Shown in pieces: positions 23,635-33,667 of a stretch of 64,000 nt of DNA. The stretch spans positions 2,252,001-2,316,000 of the forward strand of contig NZ_CP087719.1 in NCBI RefSeq assembly GCF_020991085.1. Direction: 5' to 3'. A program made the translations under genes and the position numbers. The notes under the pieces were generated by a model, which was not told the origin of the DNA, made no database searches, and worked only from the letters and a program-made list of their open reading frames with translations. Positions within the stretch are counted from its first letter, which is position 1; every line of letters starts with the position of its first letter. Source of the DNA: Roseomonas sp. OT10. Its GTDB lineage: Bacteria > Pseudomonadota > Alphaproteobacteria > Acetobacterales > Acetobacteraceae.

Positions 23635-25364
23635 CAGAGATCCGGGTAGGAATGCGTCTCGGCCGCCCCGCCCGGATGGGTGACGGCGCCGAGATGGGCG
23701 GGGCCGACGAGCTGGGCGTATTTCCACAGCGCGCCGCTGTTGTAGTCCGTGCCGCGCGGCGTCCAGGCGGCACGGCGCGCCGCCAGCTCCGCCTCCGGCA
23801 GCAGCACGTCGATGGTGCCGGCATCCGCGTCGATCACGATGCGGTCGCCGTTCCGCAGCAAGGCGATGGGCCCGCCCACCGCCGCCTCCGGCCCGACATG
23901 GCCGATGCAGAAGCCGCGCGTCGCGCCGGAGAAGCGGCCGTCGGTGATCAGCGCCACCTCCGCCCCCATGCCCTGGCCGTAGATGGCGGCGGTGGTGGAG
24001 AGCATCTCCCGCATCCCCGGCCCGCCCTTCGGCCCCTCGTAGCGGATGACGATCACGTCGCCCGCCTTGTAGGCGCGCGCATCCACGGCGGCGAAGGCGT
24101 CCTCCTCGCAGTCGAAGCACAGCGCCGTGCCCTCGAAGCGGCGGTTCTTCATCCCCGCGACCTTCACGATGGCGCCGTCCGGGGCGAGGTTGCCCTTCAG
24201 CCCGACCACGCCGCCGGTGGGCGTGATCGCGCGCGAGACGGGGTAGATCACGTCCTGGTCGGCCGGGAAGACCACGCCGGCATGGTTCTCCGCCAGCGTC
24301 CTCCCCGTCACCGTCAGGCAGTCCCCGTGCAGCAGCCCGGCATCGAGCAGCGCCTTGATGATGACGGGGATGCCGCCGACCTTGTGCACGTCCAGCGCCA
24401 CGTACTTCCCGCCCGGCTTGAGGTCGGCGATGTAGGGCGTCCGCCGCATGATCGCGACCACGTCGTCCATGGTGAAGCGGATGCCCGCCTCGTGCGCGAT
24501 GGCCGGCAGATGCAGCCCGGCATTGGTCGAGCCGCCGGTGGCGCCCACCACCACCGCCGCGTTCTCCAGCGCCTGGAGCGTGACGATGTCGCGCGGGCGG
24601 ATGTTCTGCCGCAGCAGCGCCATCACCGCTCGGCCGGACTCCACCGCCCAGCGGTCGCGGTCCTCATACGGCGCGGGCGCCCCGGCCGAGCCGGGCAGCG
24701 CCAGCCCGATCGCCTCGCTGACCGTCGCCATGGTGTTCGCCGTGAACTGCCCGCCGCAGGCCCCGGCGCTGGGGCAGGCGACGCATTCCAGCTCGTGCAG
24801 CTCCTCGTCCGACATCTTCCCGGCGGCATGCATGCCCACCGCCTCGAACACGTCCACCACCGTCACGTCGCGGCCCTTGTAGGTGCCGGGCAGGATCGAG
24901 CCGCCATACATGAAGACGCTGGGCACGTTCAGCCGCAGCATCGCCATCATCATCCCCGGCAGCGACTTGTCGCAGCCGGCGAGCCCGACCAGCGCGTCGT
25001 AGCAATGCCCGCGCACCGTCAGCTCCACCGTGTCCGCGATGGCGTCGCGCGAGGCCAGGGAGGACTTCATCCCCTGGTGCCCCATGGCGATGCCGTCGGT
25101 CACGGTGATGGTGGTGAACTCGCGCGGCGTCCCCTGCCCCGCCGCGACGCCCTGCTTGACGCTCTGCGCCTGGCGGTGGAGCGCGATGTTGCAGGGCGCG
25201 GCCTCGTTCCAGCAGGTCGCGACGCCGACCAGCGGCTGGGCGATCTGCTCCTCGGTCATGCCCATGGCGTGGTAGTAGGAGCGGTGCGGCGCCCGCTCCG
25301 GCCCCACCGAGACGTGGCGGCTGGGCAGGCGGGACTTGTCCCACGGAGTCTCCGGGCTGCTCAT
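23634..25364 (-). CDS. ilvD: Dihydroxy-acid dehydratase
   Basis: This 576-residue Fe-S dehydratase of the IlvD/Edd family acts in valine, leucine and isoleucine synthesis, dehydrating dihydroxy-isovalerate and -methylvalerate. Cluster cysteines are seen in [23 protein letters not shown] and [17 protein letters not shown]. The ATG at 25364 has AGGGAG upstream. Sugar-acid dehydratases (such as xylonate or galactonate type) belong to the same family and have similar lengths near 575-600. With no ilv neighbour here, the substrate is inferred with less certainty than the family. Confidence 0.85.
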   Translation of the reverse strand: MSSPETPWDKSRLPSRHVSVGPERAPHRSYYHAMGMTEEQIAQPLVGVATCWNEAAPCNIALHRQAQSVKQGVAAGQGTPREFTTITVTDGIAMGHQGMKSSLASRDAIADTVELTVRGHCYDALVGLAGCDKSLPGMMMAMLRLNVPSVFMYGGSILPGTYKGRDVTVVDVFEAVGMHAAGKMSDEELHELECVACPSAGACGGQFTANTMATVSEAIGLALPGSAGAPAPYEDRDRWAVESGRAVMALLRQNIRPRDIVTLQALENAAVVVGATGGSTNAGLHLPAIAHEAGIRFTMDDVVAIMRRTPYIADLKPGGKYVALDVHKVGGIPVIIKALLDAGLLHGDCLTVTGRTLAENHAGVVFPADQDVIYPVSRAITPTGGVVGLKGNLAPDGAIVKVAGMKNRRFEGTALCFDCEEDAFAAVDARAYKAGDVIVIRYEGPKGGPGMREMLSTTAAIYGQGMGAEVALITDGRFSGATRGFCIGHVGPEAAVGGPIALLRNGDRIVIDADAGTIDVLLPEAELAARRAAWTPRGTDYNSGALWKYAQLVGPAHLGAVTHPGGAAETHSYPDL

Positions 25365-25500
25365 GCGGGCACTCCCTTTCGGCGGCAGGCGTTCCTGGAC
25401 ACGCCGTTGTGCCACCGCGGCGGAGCCCTGTCGCGGGGGCGCGCAGGCCGCTCGCCCGGCCGTGACGGACGGCCTCCGCCCGGCCTGCGCGCCCTCCGCA

Positions 25501-26046
25501 TCACGGCTGCGCGGGACGCTCCTCGCTGCGGCGCTTCGTGTAGCTGAAGGCGCCGTAGAGGGCCGCGACCGTCAGCAGCACCCCCACCGCGTGCGGCACC
25601 TGCGGCAGGAAGGCCATGACCGCATCGGCCAGCACCAGCACCGCGAAGGCCCCGGCCCAGACCCAGGTGATCTGCCGGTTGGCGGCCAGGAACTCCGGCT
25701 GCGCCCAGATCTCCGGCGGCGTCGATTCCCTGGCGTATTGCAGCGTGAAGGGCTGCCCGATCGCGAGCGAGGCCAGCGCGATCAGCAGCAGCCCGGTATC
25801 CACCACCAGCCGCGCCTGCGGGATGGTCCAGGCCTGCCCGGTCGCGGCGGTCCAGAGGGCCAGCGCGGTGAAGAGCAGCGCCGTCCCCGCCTCCAGGATC
25901 TTGACCGAGCGGCCAAGGACGAGGCGCTCGCGCAGGATCAGGACCAGCGCCGCCGCCGCACCACCCCAGAGCGCGAGCGACGGCTGCCCCAGATGCAGCA
26001 GCACGGCGAAGAGGATGAAGGGCGCGAAGCTGACGAGCAGGTTCAT
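25501..26046 (-). CDS. Polytopic membrane protein of unknown function
   Basis: This 181-residue protein has about five membrane segments: FAPFILFAVLLHLG, LALWGGAAAALVLIL, ILEAGTALLFTALALW, LVVDTGLLLIALASLAIG and ITWVWAGAFAVLVLADAV, plus a last one near 150-170. An invariant-looking ARESTPPEIWAQPEF loop lies between. Its ATG overlaps the stop of the upstream FAD monooxygenase gene (ATGA), so they are coupled. I cannot assign a function; a role in export or supply for the oxygenase is speculation. Confidence 0.65.
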   Translation of the reverse strand: MNLLVSFAPFILFAVLLHLGQPSLALWGGAAAALVLILRERLVLGRSVKILEAGTALLFTALALWTAATGQAWTIPQARLVVDTGLLLIALASLAIGQPFTLQYARESTPPEIWAQPEFLAANRQITWVWAGAFAVLVLADAVMAFLPQVPHAVGVLLTVAALYGAFSYTKRRSEERPAQP

Positions 26047-27638
26047 GCGATGGCTCCCCGCGGGAAGAGGCGCCCCAGATGCGCGACCAGCCCTGGGTCC
26101 CGCCAGGACGGCCCGCTCCAGCCCAGATGGCCGTCCGGCCGCACCAGGACATCGCGCCGCGCGGAGCCGTAGGCGGCGGCGAAGCGCCCTTCGCGGTCCT
26201 CCAGCAGGGTGACGCCGGGCTGGTCCCCGGCCGGCGCGGCGCCGAGGGCGACGACGCGCAGCCGGCGGTCCAGGCGCCGGCCGGCCTCCAGCGCGAAGTC
26301 GGAGAGCGCCGCCAGCTCGTCACCCGCCGTCACCCGGGCGAGCAGGATGTGCTCCGTCCCGCGCAGCACCTCGTGCAGCCGCAGCGGCACGCCGATGCCG
26401 CGCTGGCGCAGCCCGGTGGCATCCGGCGCGCGGTCCCCCGCCACGGGCCCGTCGGCGCCGCCGCCGTCGTCGCGCACCCAGTCGCCACCCCGGTAGGTGA
26501 TGCCGAGCTGCGTGTCGGCGGAGCGGTCGATCCGGCCGCCCGGCTCGCGGCCGAAGCGCATGCTCGCGGCCAGGGTGCGGGCTACGACCTCCTCCCCCAC
26601 CGGCCGGCGCTCGGCGCCGTAGCTGTCGAGCAGCGCGTCGGGCGAGGCGCCCCGCAGCACCAGGGCCAGCTTCCAGGCCAGGTTGTAGGCATCCTGGATG
26701 CCCGTGTTCATCCCCTGCCCGCCCGTCGGCGGATGGATATGCGCGGCATCCCCGGCCAGGAAGACCCGGCCCTCACCGTAGCGTTCGGCCAGCCGCATGC
26801 TGATCCGGAACAGCGAGGACCAGCGCAGGTCGGACAGCACGGGCCTCTCCGGCAGTAGCCGGTCCGCCACCGCCTGGAGATCGGCGAGGTCCGGGCCAGG
26901 CAGCTCCGCCTGGATGCCATGGCCGCTGCCGCCGCGGGCCGAGAGGGATTCGGGCGCGGCCATCGAGACCCGGTAGCGCCCGCGCTCCGGCAGCGGCACG
27001 GCGACGAAGAGGTCGGGCGGGCCATCCTCGCGCGGATGCACCGCCCGCAGCGTCATGCCGTAGGGCAGGTCCCAGGCGATGTGGACGTCGCCCAGCATGA
27101 AGGTCATCGGCATGGCCTCGCCCGCGAAGGCGATGCCCAGCGCATGGCGGACGGCGCTGTGCGCGCCGTCGCAGCCGATGACGTGGCGATAGGCGGTCTG
27201 CTCGCTGGCGCCGTCCTCGCGCACCAGCCGCACGGTCACGGCCTCCGCGTCCTGGTGCAGCCCCGCCAGGGCGGTGCCGCGCTCCACGGCCAGCCCGGCC
27301 CGGTCGAGGTGACGCGCCAGCACGCGCTCCGTCTCGTATTGCGGCAGGCCGAGCCCGCCATAGGGCAAGGTGGCGTCGTCCAGCAGGGCATCGACCGGCG
27401 GGCGGCCGGGGAGGATGGAGCGCATGCCGGTGATCCAGAGCCCCGCCCCGATCATCTCCCGGGCGATGCCCATGTCGTCCCAGACCTCCAGGGTCCGGGG
27501 CGTGACGCCGATGGCGCGGCAATAGGCCGAGGGCTTCGGGGCCTTGTCGATGATCCGGCAGCGCACGCCGTGGCGCGCCAGCTCGCAGGCGAGCGTCAGG
27601 CCGACCGGCCCCGCCCCCACCACCAGAACCTCCGCCAT
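26043..27638 (-). CDS. FAD-dependent aromatic monooxygenase (phenol hydroxylase-like)
   Basis: This 531-residue class A flavoprotein monooxygenase has the Rossmann motif VVGAGPVGLTLACEL (residues about 5-19), the DG motif GCDGAHSAVRHALG, and the GD motif LAGDAAHIHPPTGGQGMNTG. A thioredoxin-like C-terminal domain with VLVRPDGHLGW is typical of the PheA/TfdB and PHBH-related phenol hydroxylase group. It probably hydroxylates an aromatic ring with NADPH and oxygen. The substrate is unknown. A membrane-protein gene follows with overlapping codons, and no ring-cleavage gene is nearby. Confidence 0.85.
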   Translation of the reverse strand: MAEVLVVGAGPVGLTLACELARHGVRCRIIDKAPKPSAYCRAIGVTPRTLEVWDDMGIAREMIGAGLWITGMRSILPGRPPVDALLDDATLPYGGLGLPQYETERVLARHLDRAGLAVERGTALAGLHQDAEAVTVRLVREDGASEQTAYRHVIGCDGAHSAVRHALGIAFAGEAMPMTFMLGDVHIAWDLPYGMTLRAVHPREDGPPDLFVAVPLPERGRYRVSMAAPESLSARGGSGHGIQAELPGPDLADLQAVADRLLPERPVLSDLRWSSLFRISMRLAERYGEGRVFLAGDAAHIHPPTGGQGMNTGIQDAYNLAWKLALVLRGASPDALLDSYGAERRPVGEEVVARTLAASMRFGREPGGRIDRSADTQLGITYRGGDWVRDDGGGADGPVAGDRAPDATGLRQRGIGVPLRLHEVLRGTEHILLARVTAGDELAALSDFALEAGRRLDRRLRVVALGAAPAGDQPGVTLLEDREGRFAAAYGSARRDVLVRPDGHLGWSGPSWRDPGLVAHLGRLFPRGAIA

Positions 27639-27723
27639 GGGCGCCCCGTCCAGACCTTTGCAAGGTCGGAACGACGCTATGGCCGAAGGCGCGGCCTGTC
27701 CATGCCGGACAGGCCCGGCGGCG

Positions 27724-30465
27724 TCAGGCGGCGACCCGCGCCAGCGCCGCGGTCAGCCGCGCGATCTCCGCCTCCGCCACGGCCAGGCGCTCGCGGTTCT
27801 CCTCCACCACCTCCGGCTTGGCCCGGGCGATGAAGTCCGCGTTGTCGAGCTTGGCGGCGATCTTGCTGCGCTCGCCCTCCGCCTTGGCCCGCTCCTTGGT
27901 CAGCCGCGCGCGCTCCGCGTCGAAGTCGATGACGCCCGCCAGCGGCAGCATCAGCGTCGCCTCGCCCACCACCGCCTGGGCCGCGCCCTTCGGCGGCTCG
28001 GCGCCGACGGCCTCGATGCCCGTCACGCGGGCCATGCGGCGGATGGTGTCGATCCAGCGCTGCCCGCGCGCCAGGGTGGCGTCGGACGCCCCCTGGAGCA
28101 GCAGCGGCGTGACGGTGGCCACCGGCACGTTCATCTCCGCCCGCACGCCGCGCACGGTGGAGATGACGGCGACCAGCCAATCCATCTCCTCCCGCGCCGC
28201 GGCCGCGTCGGTCACGGCGGCGGGCGTCGGCCAGGACGCGCCGATCAGGCTGCCCTCGGGGCCATAGCCGAAGCGGTCCCACAGCTCCTCGGTGACGAAG
28301 GGCGCCGCCGGGTGCAGCAGGCGCAGCAGCACGCCGAGGACGTGCTGCGCCGCCCCCTTCGCCTCCCGCGCCTCCACCGTGTCCCCCGAGGCCATGGCGG
28401 GCTTGGCGAATTCCAGGAACCAGTCGCAGAACCCGTCCCAGGCGAAGCGCCGGACCGAGGCCGCGTACTCGTCGAAGCGGAAGGCCTCCAGCGCCGCCGT
28501 CGCCTCCCCGATCGCGGTATTGGCCGCGTCGATGATCCAGCGCGCCAGCGGCGTGGTGCAGGCGGCCGTATCGAAGGACGGATCGGGCGCGATGCCGTTC
28601 ATCTCGCAGAAGCGGGCGGCGTTCCACAGCTTGGTGATGAAGGAGCGCCCCGTCTCCACCCGCGCGGGCCCGAGCTTCACGTCGCGTCCCGGCCCCGCCA
28701 GCCCCGCGATGGCGAAGCGCAGCGCGTCGGCGCCGTAGCTGTCGATCAGCGCCAGGGGGTCCATCACGTTCCCCTTGGACTTCGACATCTTCTGGCCCTT
28801 CTCGTCGCGGACGAGGCCATGGATGTAGACGGTGCGGAAGGGGACGATCTCCTCCAGCGCGGGCGCAGGCCGGCCGTCGCGCTCCGCATCGGTGCGGCGC
28901 ATGTGCATACACATCATCATCATCCGGGCGACCCAGAAGAAGATGATGTCGAAGCCCGTCACCAGCACGTCGGTCGGGTAGTAGCGCGCCAGCTCCTTCG
29001 TGCGCTCCGGCCAGCCCAGCGTGCTGATCGGCCAGAGCCCGCTGCTGAACCAGGTGTCCAGCACGTCCTCGTCCTGGCTCAGCTCGACCGCGCGGCCGAA
29101 CTTCGCCGCCGCCTGCGCCTGGGCCGCCGCCGCGTCGCGCGCGACGAAGACGCTGCCCTCCGGCCCGTACCAGGCGGGGATGCGGTGCCCCCACCAGAGC
29201 TGGCGCGAAACGCACCAGGGCTCGATGTTGCGCATCCAGGCGTAGAAGGTGTTCTCCCACTGCTTCGGGACGAACTGGGTGGCGCCCGTCTCGACGGCCG
29301 CGATGGCGGGCTTCGCCAGCGTCGCCGCGTCGCAGTACCATTGCGGCGTCAGGCGCGGCTCGATCGGCACGCCGGAGCGGTCGCCATGCGGCACGGCATG
29401 GGTGTGCGGCTCGGTCGCGGCCAACAGCTCCAGCCGCTCCAGCTCCGCCACGATGGCCTTGCGCGCCTCCGTCCGATCCTTGCCCGCGAGGGCACGCACG
29501 AAGGCGGGATCGGCGAGCCCCGGCACGGCGGCGAGGTCGGCGTCGATCTCGTCGAGCATCACCCGCGCCTCGGCATCCAGCACGCTGGGCGAGGCCAGCC
29601 CGTGCCGCCGCCCAACCGCGAAGTCGTTGAAGTCGTGCGCGGGGGTGATCTTCACCGCGCCCGTGCCCTTCTCCGGGTCGGAATACTCGTCCGCCACCAC
29701 GGGGATGCGCCGGCCGACCAGCGGCAGGATCAGATGCTTCCCGATCAGGTCGCGGAAGCGCTCGTCCTCCGGGTGCACGGCGACCGCCGTGTCGCCCAGC
29801 ATCGTCTCCGGCCGGGTGGTGGCGACGGTCAGGTACCGGCCCGGCTCGCCCTCCACCGGGTAGCGCAGATGCCAGAGGTGGCCCTTCACCTCTCGGCTCT
29901 CCACCTCCAGGTCGGAGATAGCGGACTGGAAGACGGGGTCCCAGTTCACCAGCCGCCGGTCGCGGTAGATCAGCCCCTGCTCGAACATCGTCACGAAGGT
30001 CTCGCGCACTGCGGCGGAGAGCCCCTCGTCCATGGTGAAGCGCTCGCGCTGCCAGTCCAGGCTGGCGCCCAGGCGGCGGAGCTGGCGCGTGATGGTGCCG
30101 CCCGACTGCGCCTTCCACTCCCAGACATGCTCCAGGAAGGCCTCGCGCCCGATCTCCCGGCGCTTGATCCCCTGGGTGCCCAACAGGCGCTCCACCACCA
30201 TCTGGGTGGCGATGCCGGCATGGTCCGTCCCCGGCTGCCACAGCGCGTCGCGCCCCTGCATCCGCCGCCAGCGGATCAGGATGTCCTGCACCGTGAAGGT
30301 CAGGGCGTGGCCGATATGCAGGCTGCCCGTGACGTTGGGCGGCGGGATCATGATGGTGAAGGGGTCGGCCGCGCTGTCGGGATGCGCGGAGAAGGCGCCG
30401 GCGGCCTCCCAGCCGTCATAGAGTCGCGCCTCGAAGGCGGCGGGCGTCAGGACCTTGTCGAGCAT
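27724..30465 (-). CDS. valS: Valyl-tRNA synthetase
   Basis: This 913-residue class I tRNA synthetase charges tRNA-Val. The HIGH signature is in PNVTGSLHIGHALTF (residues about 43-57) and KMSKSKGNV lies near residue 558. The editing (CP1) domain carries the TTRPETMLGDTAVAVHPED stretch. The C-terminal 60 residues form the valyl-specific coiled-coil arm (RARLTKERAKAEGERSKIAAKL). It follows popZ, tolC and pcm on the same strand, a linkage common in alphaproteobacteria. Confidence 0.97.
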   Translation of the reverse strand: MLDKVLTPAAFEARLYDGWEAAGAFSAHPDSAADPFTIMIPPPNVTGSLHIGHALTFTVQDILIRWRRMQGRDALWQPGTDHAGIATQMVVERLLGTQGIKRREIGREAFLEHVWEWKAQSGGTITRQLRRLGASLDWQRERFTMDEGLSAAVRETFVTMFEQGLIYRDRRLVNWDPVFQSAISDLEVESREVKGHLWHLRYPVEGEPGRYLTVATTRPETMLGDTAVAVHPEDERFRDLIGKHLILPLVGRRIPVVADEYSDPEKGTGAVKITPAHDFNDFAVGRRHGLASPSVLDAEARVMLDEIDADLAAVPGLADPAFVRALAGKDRTEARKAIVAELERLELLAATEPHTHAVPHGDRSGVPIEPRLTPQWYCDAATLAKPAIAAVETGATQFVPKQWENTFYAWMRNIEPWCVSRQLWWGHRIPAWYGPEGSVFVARDAAAAQAQAAAKFGRAVELSQDEDVLDTWFSSGLWPISTLGWPERTKELARYYPTDVLVTGFDIIFFWVARMMMMCMHMRRTDAERDGRPAPALEEIVPFRTVYIHGLVRDEKGQKMSKSKGNVMDPLALIDSYGADALRFAIAGLAGPGRDVKLGPARVETGRSFITKLWNAARFCEMNGIAPDPSFDTAACTTPLARWIIDAANTAIGEATAALEAFRFDEYAASVRRFAWDGFCDWFLEFAKPAMASGDTVEAREAKGAAQHVLGVLLRLLHPAAPFVTEELWDRFGYGPEGSLIGASWPTPAAVTDAAAAREEMDWLVAVISTVRGVRAEMNVPVATVTPLLLQGASDATLARGQRWIDTIRRMARVTGIEAVGAEPPKGAAQAVVGEATLMLPLAGVIDFDAERARLTKERAKAEGERSKIAAKLDNADFIARAKPEVVEENRERLAVAEAEIARLTAALARVAA

Positions 30466-30584
30466 GGCCGCATCCCTGGGGCGGGAGGCGGCGGGGCGTC
30501 AAGACGTTCCGCGAAGCCGCCGGCGCGGGGCTGGGCTGCCACGGCGCCGGATCGGCTCACGGCAGCCGGCGCCGGCCTCCCGGC

Positions 30585-31154
30585 TCAGGAGAGGGCGCGG
30601 CCCACCACGCGCTCGATCTCGGCGCGCACCAGCCGCTCCACCAGCGGCGGCAGGTTGCGGTCCAGCCAGTCGCGCAGGAGGGGGCGCAGCTCCTCGCGCA
30701 CCACGTCCTCGATGCTGGGGCCGCCGCGATGGACGGGGCTGTTGCGCTCCGCCGCCACGGTGCGGGCCAGGTGCCCCAGCGCGGCGGCCGTGGCGGCCGC
30801 GGCGGCGGAGCCCAGCAGCCCGTCGCCGGGTACCGGGGCGGCAGCCGGCGGGAGCGGCGGGGCCTCGGCCTCGCGCTCGGGCGGCGGGGCGGCCGGGGCA
30901 ACGGTCTCGGCGGGGATCATCATCGCCTCGGTCAGTTCGAAGGGCTGCGGCATGGCGGGAGAGGCGGGTGGCGGCGCGGCGCCGGGATCGGGCGCGGTGC
31001 CGGCCTGGGCGTCGGCGGGCCGCGGCGCCGCGCCGGGGGTCATCTCATCCTCGTTCAGGATGCGGCGGATGGAGGCCAGGATGTCCTCCATCGACGGGTC
31101 CTGGCCCGAAGGAGCGGCAGGGGGCTGGCCCGGCGGAGCGGGGTTGGCCGCCAT
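30585..31154 (-). CDS. PopZ/DUF2497-like cell-pole protein
   Basis: This 189-residue protein has the DUF2497 layout: an N-terminal short helix SMEDILASIRRILNEDE, a long central proline/alanine-rich, acidic disordered region, and a conserved C-terminal helical part SIEDVVREELRPLLRDWLDRNLPPLVERLVRAEIERV. In Caulobacter, PopZ of this architecture assembles at cell poles and anchors chromosome and CtrA-pathway proteins. It starts 2 bp from the tolC stop, so it is in the same transcript. Confidence 0.8.
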   Translation of the reverse strand: MAANPAPPGQPPAAPSGQDPSMEDILASIRRILNEDEMTPGAAPRPADAQAGTAPDPGAAPPPASPAMPQPFELTEAMMIPAETVAPAAPPPEREAEAPPLPPAAAPVPGDGLLGSAAAAATAAALGHLARTVAAERNSPVHRGGPSIEDVVREELRPLLRDWLDRNLPPLVERLVRAEIERVVGRALS

Positions 31155-31156
31155 GG

Positions 31157-32578
31157 TCAGCGCACCGGCTCGGAGGAGATGGACTGGGCCTGGGCCGAGT
31201 AGTCGCCCGCCCCCGCCCAGCGGTTCCGCACCTCGCGGTAATAGGCCGTCATGTCGTAGCGCGGGACCGGCAGGTTCAGGTCCTGCGCCGTCAGCCGTCC
31301 GATCGAGGTGGCGATGGAATAGCTGCCGGTCACCACCGCCGCCAGCGCGCGGATCAGCGTGACGCGCGCGTTGAGCAGCTCCTGCTCGGCGTTCAGCACG
31401 TCCAGCGTCGTGCGGCTGCCGACCACAGCCTCGCGCTGCACGCCATCCAGCGCCACCTCGGCGGCACGGATCTGGGCCCGGTTCGCCTCCACCACCGCGC
31501 GGGCGGAGATCAGCGTCTCCCAGGCCTGGGACGACTGCTGCACCGCGGTCCGGCGGGCGTCGTCCACGAGCTGCCGCAGCCGGGAGGCGTCCTGCCGGGC
31601 CTGGCGGACGGCCGCATACTCGGCGCCGCCCTGATAGAGCGGCACCGACAGGGTCGCGGTCAGCGCTCCGCCGGTGACGCGGGTGCCATCGGCGCTGGAG
31701 TTGTCGTTGCGGAAGGCCTGGGCCTGGACCCCGGCCTGCGGCAGCAGCGCCGCAAGCTGCACGTCGATGAAGTCGCGCGCCGCCGCCTCGTCGAACAGCG
31801 CGGCGACGACGTTCGGGTTGTTCACCGCCGCCACCTGTGCCGCCTCCTGCGCCGAGCGGACGGGCAGGCGCAGCGGCTGCGGCGCGGTGAGGCGCGAGGG
31901 GGCGATGCCGGTGACGCGCTGGAAGGTGGTGCGGGCGATCTGCAGCTGCCCCTCCGCGTCCTCGCGCGCCGAGCGAGCGGCCGCGAGGCGCGATTCCGCC
32001 TGGGCCACGTCCGTGCGGGTGATCTCGCCGACGCGGAAGCGCTCGTTGGTTGCGTCGAGCTGGCGCTGCAGCACCTGGACGTTGTTGACGTTGAGCCGCA
32101 CCTCCTCCTGGAAGCGGATCACGTTCACATAGGCCTCGACGCCCTGCTGAAGCACCGTCTGCTCGGCGGAGAGCACCCGCGCGCGCTGCGCGAGCACCTG
32201 GTTCTCCGCCCGCTTCGTGGACGCCACGGTGCGGCCGCCGCGATAGAGGGGCTGGTTGACCGTGGCCGCCAGGGAGAGCGTGTTCCGGGAGAAATCATTG
32301 TAGCCGATGATCTGGCCGCCCTGGCCGTCGCCCACCCGCGCCCGCGCGGTGCCCTCCGTATAGCCGCCGGAGCCGCTGAGCGAGACGGTGGGGCGCCAGC
32401 CCGCCAGGGCCTGCGGCACATTCTCGTCCACCACGCGGAGCTGCGCCCGGGCCGCCTGGAGGGAGGGGTTGTTGGCATAGGTCTGGGCCAGTGCCTCCTG
32501 CAGGGTCTGCGACCGTGCCGCGCCCGCCGGAAGCGTCAGAAGGGCCAGGAGGACCAGGGGGGAGCGTCGGGACGTCAT
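31157..32578 (-). CDS. tolC: TolC-family outer-membrane efflux protein
   Basis: This 473-residue outer-membrane protein starts with a signal peptide (to about SRS-Q, residue 24). The duplicated TolC fold is visible as two halves with LQEALAQTYANNPSLQAARAQLR and AAQVAAVNNPNVVAALFDEAAA, and coiled-coil helices such as QLDATNERFRVGEITRTDVAQAESRL. It forms the outer duct of tripartite efflux or type I secretion systems. No inner-membrane partner is adjacent; the RND pair at 39-43.6 kb could use it. Confidence 0.92.
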   Translation of the reverse strand: MTSRRSPLVLLALLTLPAGAARSQTLQEALAQTYANNPSLQAARAQLRVVDENVPQALAGWRPTVSLSGSGGYTEGTARARVGDGQGGQIIGYNDFSRNTLSLAATVNQPLYRGGRTVASTKRAENQVLAQRARVLSAEQTVLQQGVEAYVNVIRFQEEVRLNVNNVQVLQRQLDATNERFRVGEITRTDVAQAESRLAAARSAREDAEGQLQIARTTFQRVTGIAPSRLTAPQPLRLPVRSAQEAAQVAAVNNPNVVAALFDEAAARDFIDVQLAALLPQAGVQAQAFRNDNSSADGTRVTGGALTATLSVPLYQGGAEYAAVRQARQDASRLRQLVDDARRTAVQQSSQAWETLISARAVVEANRAQIRAAEVALDGVQREAVVGSRTTLDVLNAEQELLNARVTLIRALAAVVTGSYSIATSIGRLTAQDLNLPVPRYDMTAYYREVRNRWAGAGDYSAQAQSISSEPVR

Positions 32579-32719
32579 CGGCACCGGTATCCTTGGAGCG
32601 GTCCGGGCGCGGCATCCGTCGAAGCAGCCGCGCCAGAGGAGATTCGCAGCGACCCTAGCGCGCCCGCCGGGGGCGGCGCCAGGACGCATCCCGGCCCGCC
32701 CGTCCGGGCCGCACCCCGG

Positions 32720-33373
32720 TCAGGCGAAGACGAAGCCCTGCCTGGGTGCGAAGCCGGGCAGCGTCGCGGTGTGGCAGTCGAAGGCCTCGACCGTGGAGAA
32801 GCTGCCGCCGGCATGGCGGCCGATCACCGCCGTGCCGGCCCGGCCCGGCGGGACCGTCACCGCCACCAGGCGCCCGCCCTCGGCGAGTTGCCCGGCCAGC
32901 GCCTCCGGGATCTGCTCCACCGCACCCTCGACGAGGATCAGGTCATAGGGGGCGCCGGCGGGCCAGCCGGCGGGCAGCGGCCCCTGCACCAGCTGCACCG
33001 CCGGGGCGGATGCCGCGAGGCTGTCGCGGGCGGCGGCCAGCAGGGCCGCGGATTCCTCCAGCGCCACGACATGGGTGCCCAGCTCGGCCAGCAGCGCGGC
33101 GGCGTAGCCCGTGCCCGCCCCGACCACCAGCACCCGGTCGCCCGGGCGCGGCGTGCCCAGCTGCAGGAGCCGGGCCTGCATCATCGGCTGGATCATCACG
33201 CGCCCGTCGCCGAGCGGCAGATCGGCATCGGCATAGGCCCGGGCGGCCTGCGCCCGCGGCACGAAGCGCTCGCGCGGCAGGCGCAGCATGGCGTCGATCA
33301 GCCGCGGGTCCGTGACCTTGTTCGGGCGGAGCTGGCCGTCCACCATGTATCGGCGTGCCTGGGCGGTATCCAT
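32720..33373 (-). CDS. pcm: Protein-L-isoaspartate O-methyltransferase family protein
   Basis: This 217-residue Rossmann methyltransferase has the SAM loop VLVVGAGTGYAAALLAELG (residues about 81-99) and the LEES acidic end. The family phrases MVDGQLRPNKVTDPRLIDAML and RFVP match the alphaproteobacterial PIMT-like group that lies next to tolC and popZ. It repairs isoaspartate residues if the classical activity is retained. The usual PIMT motif around the active-site Ser/Asp is not strict here, so the substrate is less certain. Confidence 0.85.
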   Translation of the reverse strand: MDTAQARRYMVDGQLRPNKVTDPRLIDAMLRLPRERFVPRAQAARAYADADLPLGDGRVMIQPMMQARLLQLGTPRPGDRVLVVGAGTGYAAALLAELGTHVVALEESAALLAAARDSLAASAPAVQLVQGPLPAGWPAGAPYDLILVEGAVEQIPEALAGQLAEGGRLVAVTVPPGRAGTAVIGRHAGGSFSTVEAFDCHTATLPGFAPRQGFVFA

Positions 33374-33518
33374 CCCGCGTCCTGACCCCTCTGGAATGCG
33401 CGCCCGGCTTATAGGGCGGATCGCCGCGCGCGGAAAACCGCCCCTCGCCTCCCCCATGCCCGCGCCGCGCGCCGCCCGGGCTGGACTTCGCCGCCGCCAG
33501 CCCCTAGTGAGGCGCCGT

Positions 33519-33592
33519 GGTTCCGTGCCCGAGTGGTCAGGGAGCGGTCTGCAAAACCGTGTACGGCGGTTCGATTCCGCCCGGAACCTCCA
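33519..33592 (+). tRNA. tRNA-Cys (anticodon GCA)
   Basis: This 74-nt gene has an acceptor stem GGTTCCG/CGGAACC, discriminator T and an encoded CCA. The anticodon loop CTGCAAA carries GCA, and the T-arm is GGCGGTTCGATTCCGCC. It reads cysteine codons. Confidence 0.95.
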
Positions 33593-33667
33593 TCGCATCC
33601 GTGCGGCGGAATGATGCCGGACCCCCTCTTGCCGGGGCCGCCATCCTCCGCTAATCGGGCGCCGCGT

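Noticed and set aside
27544-31362. A 1272-codon plus-strand open frame opposite valS
   Set aside because: It is antisense to valS and the popZ-like gene, of low complexity, and has no motif. It is an artefact of GC-rich codon use.
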